From: DATEBA01 sp035288045
GTDB taxonomy: Bacteria > Actinomycetota > UBA4738 > HRBIN12
Assembly (NCBI GenBank): GCA_035288045.1
Contig: DATEBA010000006.1
Location: 1-13,592 of the forward strand
Direction: 5' to 3'
DNA length: 13,592 nt
The notes under the pieces are model-generated. The model was not told where the DNA came from, ran no database searches, and worked only from the letters and a program-made list of their open reading frames with translations. Position numbers and translations under genes: made by a program. Each line of letters begins with the position of its first letter. Within the stretch, counting starts at the first letter, position 1. This document shows positions 12,015 to 13,592 of the stretch, piece after piece.

Positions 12015-13538
12015 GTGGCCGACGAAACCAAGAAGGTCGGATCCGTCGTCTACCGCGAGGCAGGGTCCGAGTACTTCGAGAAGCGGGGGTTACGACGCCA
12101 TGCCGGCGTCTGGTCCCTGTGGGCCCTCGGCGTAGCGGCGGTCATCTCGGGTGACTTCTCGGGGTGGAACCTCGGGATACCCGCCGGCGGCTGGGGTGGG
12201 CTCGTCGTCGCGACGGTCGTCATCACGATCATGTACATCGGCCTCTGCTACAGCATCGCCGAGATGTCGCCGGCGATGCCGCACACGGGCGGCGCATACT
12301 CCTTCGGACGGTCGGCGATGGGACCGTGGGGGGGATTCATCACCGGCCTCGCCGAGAACATGGAGTACGTTGTCACGCCGGCCGTGGTGGTGTTCTTCGC
12401 CGGATCCTACGCGCAGCCCGTGTTCGACGAGTTGATCGGCGTGAACATCCCGCAGCCCTGGTGGTGGCTGATCTTCTACATCATCTTCGTGGGGCTGAAC
12501 ATCATCGGCATCGAAGCCACGATGCGGTTCTCGGTCGTGATCTGCCTCATGTCCCTGGCCGTCCTCGCGATCTTCTTCATCGGGGCGATCCCCAAGTTCG
12601 ACTCCAAGCTCCTGTCCGATGTCGGCGACGGGAGCTTCCTGCCGTTCGGCATCGAGGGGGTCTTCAAGAACCTGCCGTACGCGATCTGGTTCTACCTCGC
12701 CATCGAGGAGCTACCGCTCGCGGCCGAGGAGTCCATGGACCCCAAACGGGACGTCCCGCGGGGGACCCTGCTCGGCCTCCTTACCCTGGTGATCGCCGCG
12801 GTAGGAGTGCTGTTCCTGAACCCGGGGATCGCACCGGGGGCGGCGGAGATCGGCGGCGGCGACGCTTCGGGAGCTCCGCTGCTGGCGGGCTTCGAGACGA
12901 TCTTTGGTACCGGCGCGAAGCTGGCGGCGCTGTTCGGACTGTTCGCGCTGGCCGGCCTCGTCGCCAGCTTCCACACGATCATCTTCGCGTACGGGCGGAA
13001 CATCTTCTCGCTGTCGCGGGCCGGATACTTCCCGCACTGGATGTCCGTCACGCACGGGGAGCGCAAGACACCCTACGTCGCCCTCGTGCTCGGCGGTGTG
13101 GTCGGGTGGGTTCTGGCCTTCGTCATGTACCAGGCATCGAAGGAGGGTGGGTCGACGGTCGGCGCTGCCCTGCTAAACATGGCGGTGTTCGGGGCGGTGA
13201 TCTCCTACTTCATGCAATGCCTTTCCTTCGTCATGCTGCGGAGGAAGATGCCGAACATCGCGCGGCCGTACCGGAGCCCGATCGGCGAGTGGGGTGCCGT
13301 GATCGCCGGGATCATCGCCCTCGGTGCGCTGATCTCCCTGTACCTGGATGAGGCCTATCGCCCGGGCGTGTACGGCGTGGCCATCTGGTTCGTGCTCGGG
13401 ATCGTCTACTTCGCGATCATCGGGCGGAACCGGCTGGTCCTCTCGCCCGAGGAGGAGTTCGCGCTCACGCAGGGCGAGCGCGGGCACCCGGAGGACGAGG
13501 GGTACGGCAAAACCCACATCGCGGACGTGCAGACCTAG
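12015..13538 (+). CDS. APC-superfamily amino acid/amine permease, ethanolamine-permease-like
   Basis: 507 residues with about 12 predicted membrane helices, an amino acid-polyamine-organocation (APC) secondary transporter of the inner membrane. The first helix region ISGDFSGWNLGIPAGGWGG (residues 44-62), then YSIAEMSPAMPHTGGAYSF and GPWGGFITGLAENMEY, resembles ethanolamine permeases (TIGR00908-like) as I recall them; a general amino acid or amine permease is the alternative. AIEELPLAAEE around helix 6 is a typical APC substrate/ion-site segment. The hydrophilic N terminus (about 30 residues) and C terminus (about 45 residues) are cytosolic. GTG 12015 has GGAGG 6 bases upstream. No eutBC ethanolamine ammonia-lyase genes are present; the upstream DUF917/HyuA/dehydrogenase genes suggest it imports their substrate. 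It has its own candidate promoter and a hairpin terminator. Confidence 0.9.
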   Translation: MADETKKVGSVVYREAGSEYFEKRGLRRHAGVWSLWALGVAAVISGDFSGWNLGIPAGGWGGLVVATVVITIMYIGLCYSIAEMSPAMPHTGGAYSFGRSAMGPWGGFITGLAENMEYVVTPAVVVFFAGSYAQPVFDELIGVNIPQPWWWLIFYIIFVGLNIIGIEATMRFSVVICLMSLAVLAIFFIGAIPKFDSKLLSDVGDGSFLPFGIEGVFKNLPYAIWFYLAIEELPLAAEESMDPKRDVPRGTLLGLLTLVIAAVGVLFLNPGIAPGAAEIGGGDASGAPLLAGFETIFGTGAKLAALFGLFALAGLVASFHTIIFAYGRNIFSLSRAGYFPHWMSVTHGERKTPYVALVLGGVVGWVLAFVMYQASKEGGSTVGAALLNMAVFGAVISYFMQCLSFVMLRRKMPNIARPYRSPIGEWGAVIAGIIALGALISLYLDEAYRPGVYGVAIWFVLGIVYFAIIGRNRLVLSPEEEFALTQGERGHPEDEGYGKTHIADVQT

Positions 13539-13553
13539 AGGCGAGTGACGCGA

Positions 13554-13588
13554 GCGGGCGGCGGGCCTGGTCAAGGCCAGCCGCCCGC
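13554..13588 (+). terminator. Hairpin terminator after the permease gene
   Basis: GCGGGCGGC (13554-13562) pairs with GCCGCCCGC (13580-13588), and after a single G-A mismatch GGCC pairs with GGCC around the loop TGGTCAA. The 13-bp stem starts 16 bases after the permease stop. The window ends 4 bases later, so a T-run cannot be checked. Confidence 0.6.
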
Positions 13589-13592
13589 CGTC

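Noticed and set aside
12164..13351. 395-codon open frame inside the permease gene, same strand, different frame
   Set aside because: Its product is Arg/His/Gly-rich and lacks hydrophobic segments; the permease frame has a clear transporter pattern.
12015..13538. Assigning the permease firmly to ethanolamine and naming the island an ethanolamine operon
   Set aside because: No eutB, eutC, aldehyde dehydrogenase or microcompartment gene is present, so only a family-level resemblance can be claimed.

Overview
The window is GC-rich DNA with strong G/C preference at third codon positions, GTG as well as ATG starts, and GGAGG-type ribosome binding sites or near-leaderless starts. The gene content (PIP-synthase-like CDP-alcohol transferase, short 6-phosphogluconate dehydrogenase, delta-60 and FG-GAP secreted proteins, DUF917/hydantoinase pair) points to an actinomycete-like bacterium (Actinomycetota), possibly a soil or uncultured lineage. 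This placement rests on composition and gene families only; there is no rRNA or other marker. No tRNA, rRNA, CRISPR array, insertion sequence or phage gene was seen.

Left part (1-7034). A truncated delta-60 repeat protein (+) runs in from the left edge and converges, with a 9-bp overlap, on a minus-strand operon Rieske ferredoxin - gnd - zwf (2944 down to 295). The operon encodes both oxidative steps of the pentose phosphate pathway, with genes overlapping by 4 bp and 1 bp. Next, all on the minus strand, come a secreted FG-GAP protein made of exactly seven repeats, a CDP-alcohol phosphatidyltransferase of the phosphatidylinositol-phosphate-synthase type, greA, and an exported seven-repeat beta-propeller with a Pro-His motif in each blade. 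greA and the phosphatidyltransferase are 3 bp apart. greA appears to have its own extended -10 promoter giving a nearly leaderless mRNA.

A divergent regulatory region (about 6900-7172) carries a good promoter (TTGACT-18-TAGCCT), a perfect TGAACGTTCA palindrome just after the predicted transcription start (operator-like), and a structured leader on the opposite strand.

Right part (7173-13538), all on the plus strand, is a compact catabolic-looking island: D-2-hydroxyacid dehydrogenase, a DUF917 protein, a short HyuA-type hydantoinase/oxoprolinase ASKHA protein (8-bp overlap with the DUF917 gene), an SDR dehydrogenase, a small unknown membrane protein, and an APC permease resembling ethanolamine permeases. 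A hairpin sits just after the SDR gene, a TTGACA promoter precedes the permease, and a hairpin terminator follows it. The natural reading is uptake of a small nitrogenous compound, processing by the DUF917/HyuA pair, and handling of hydroxy- or oxo-acid products by the two dehydrogenases. The substrate cannot be read from sequence. This island is the best candidate here for an undescribed system.
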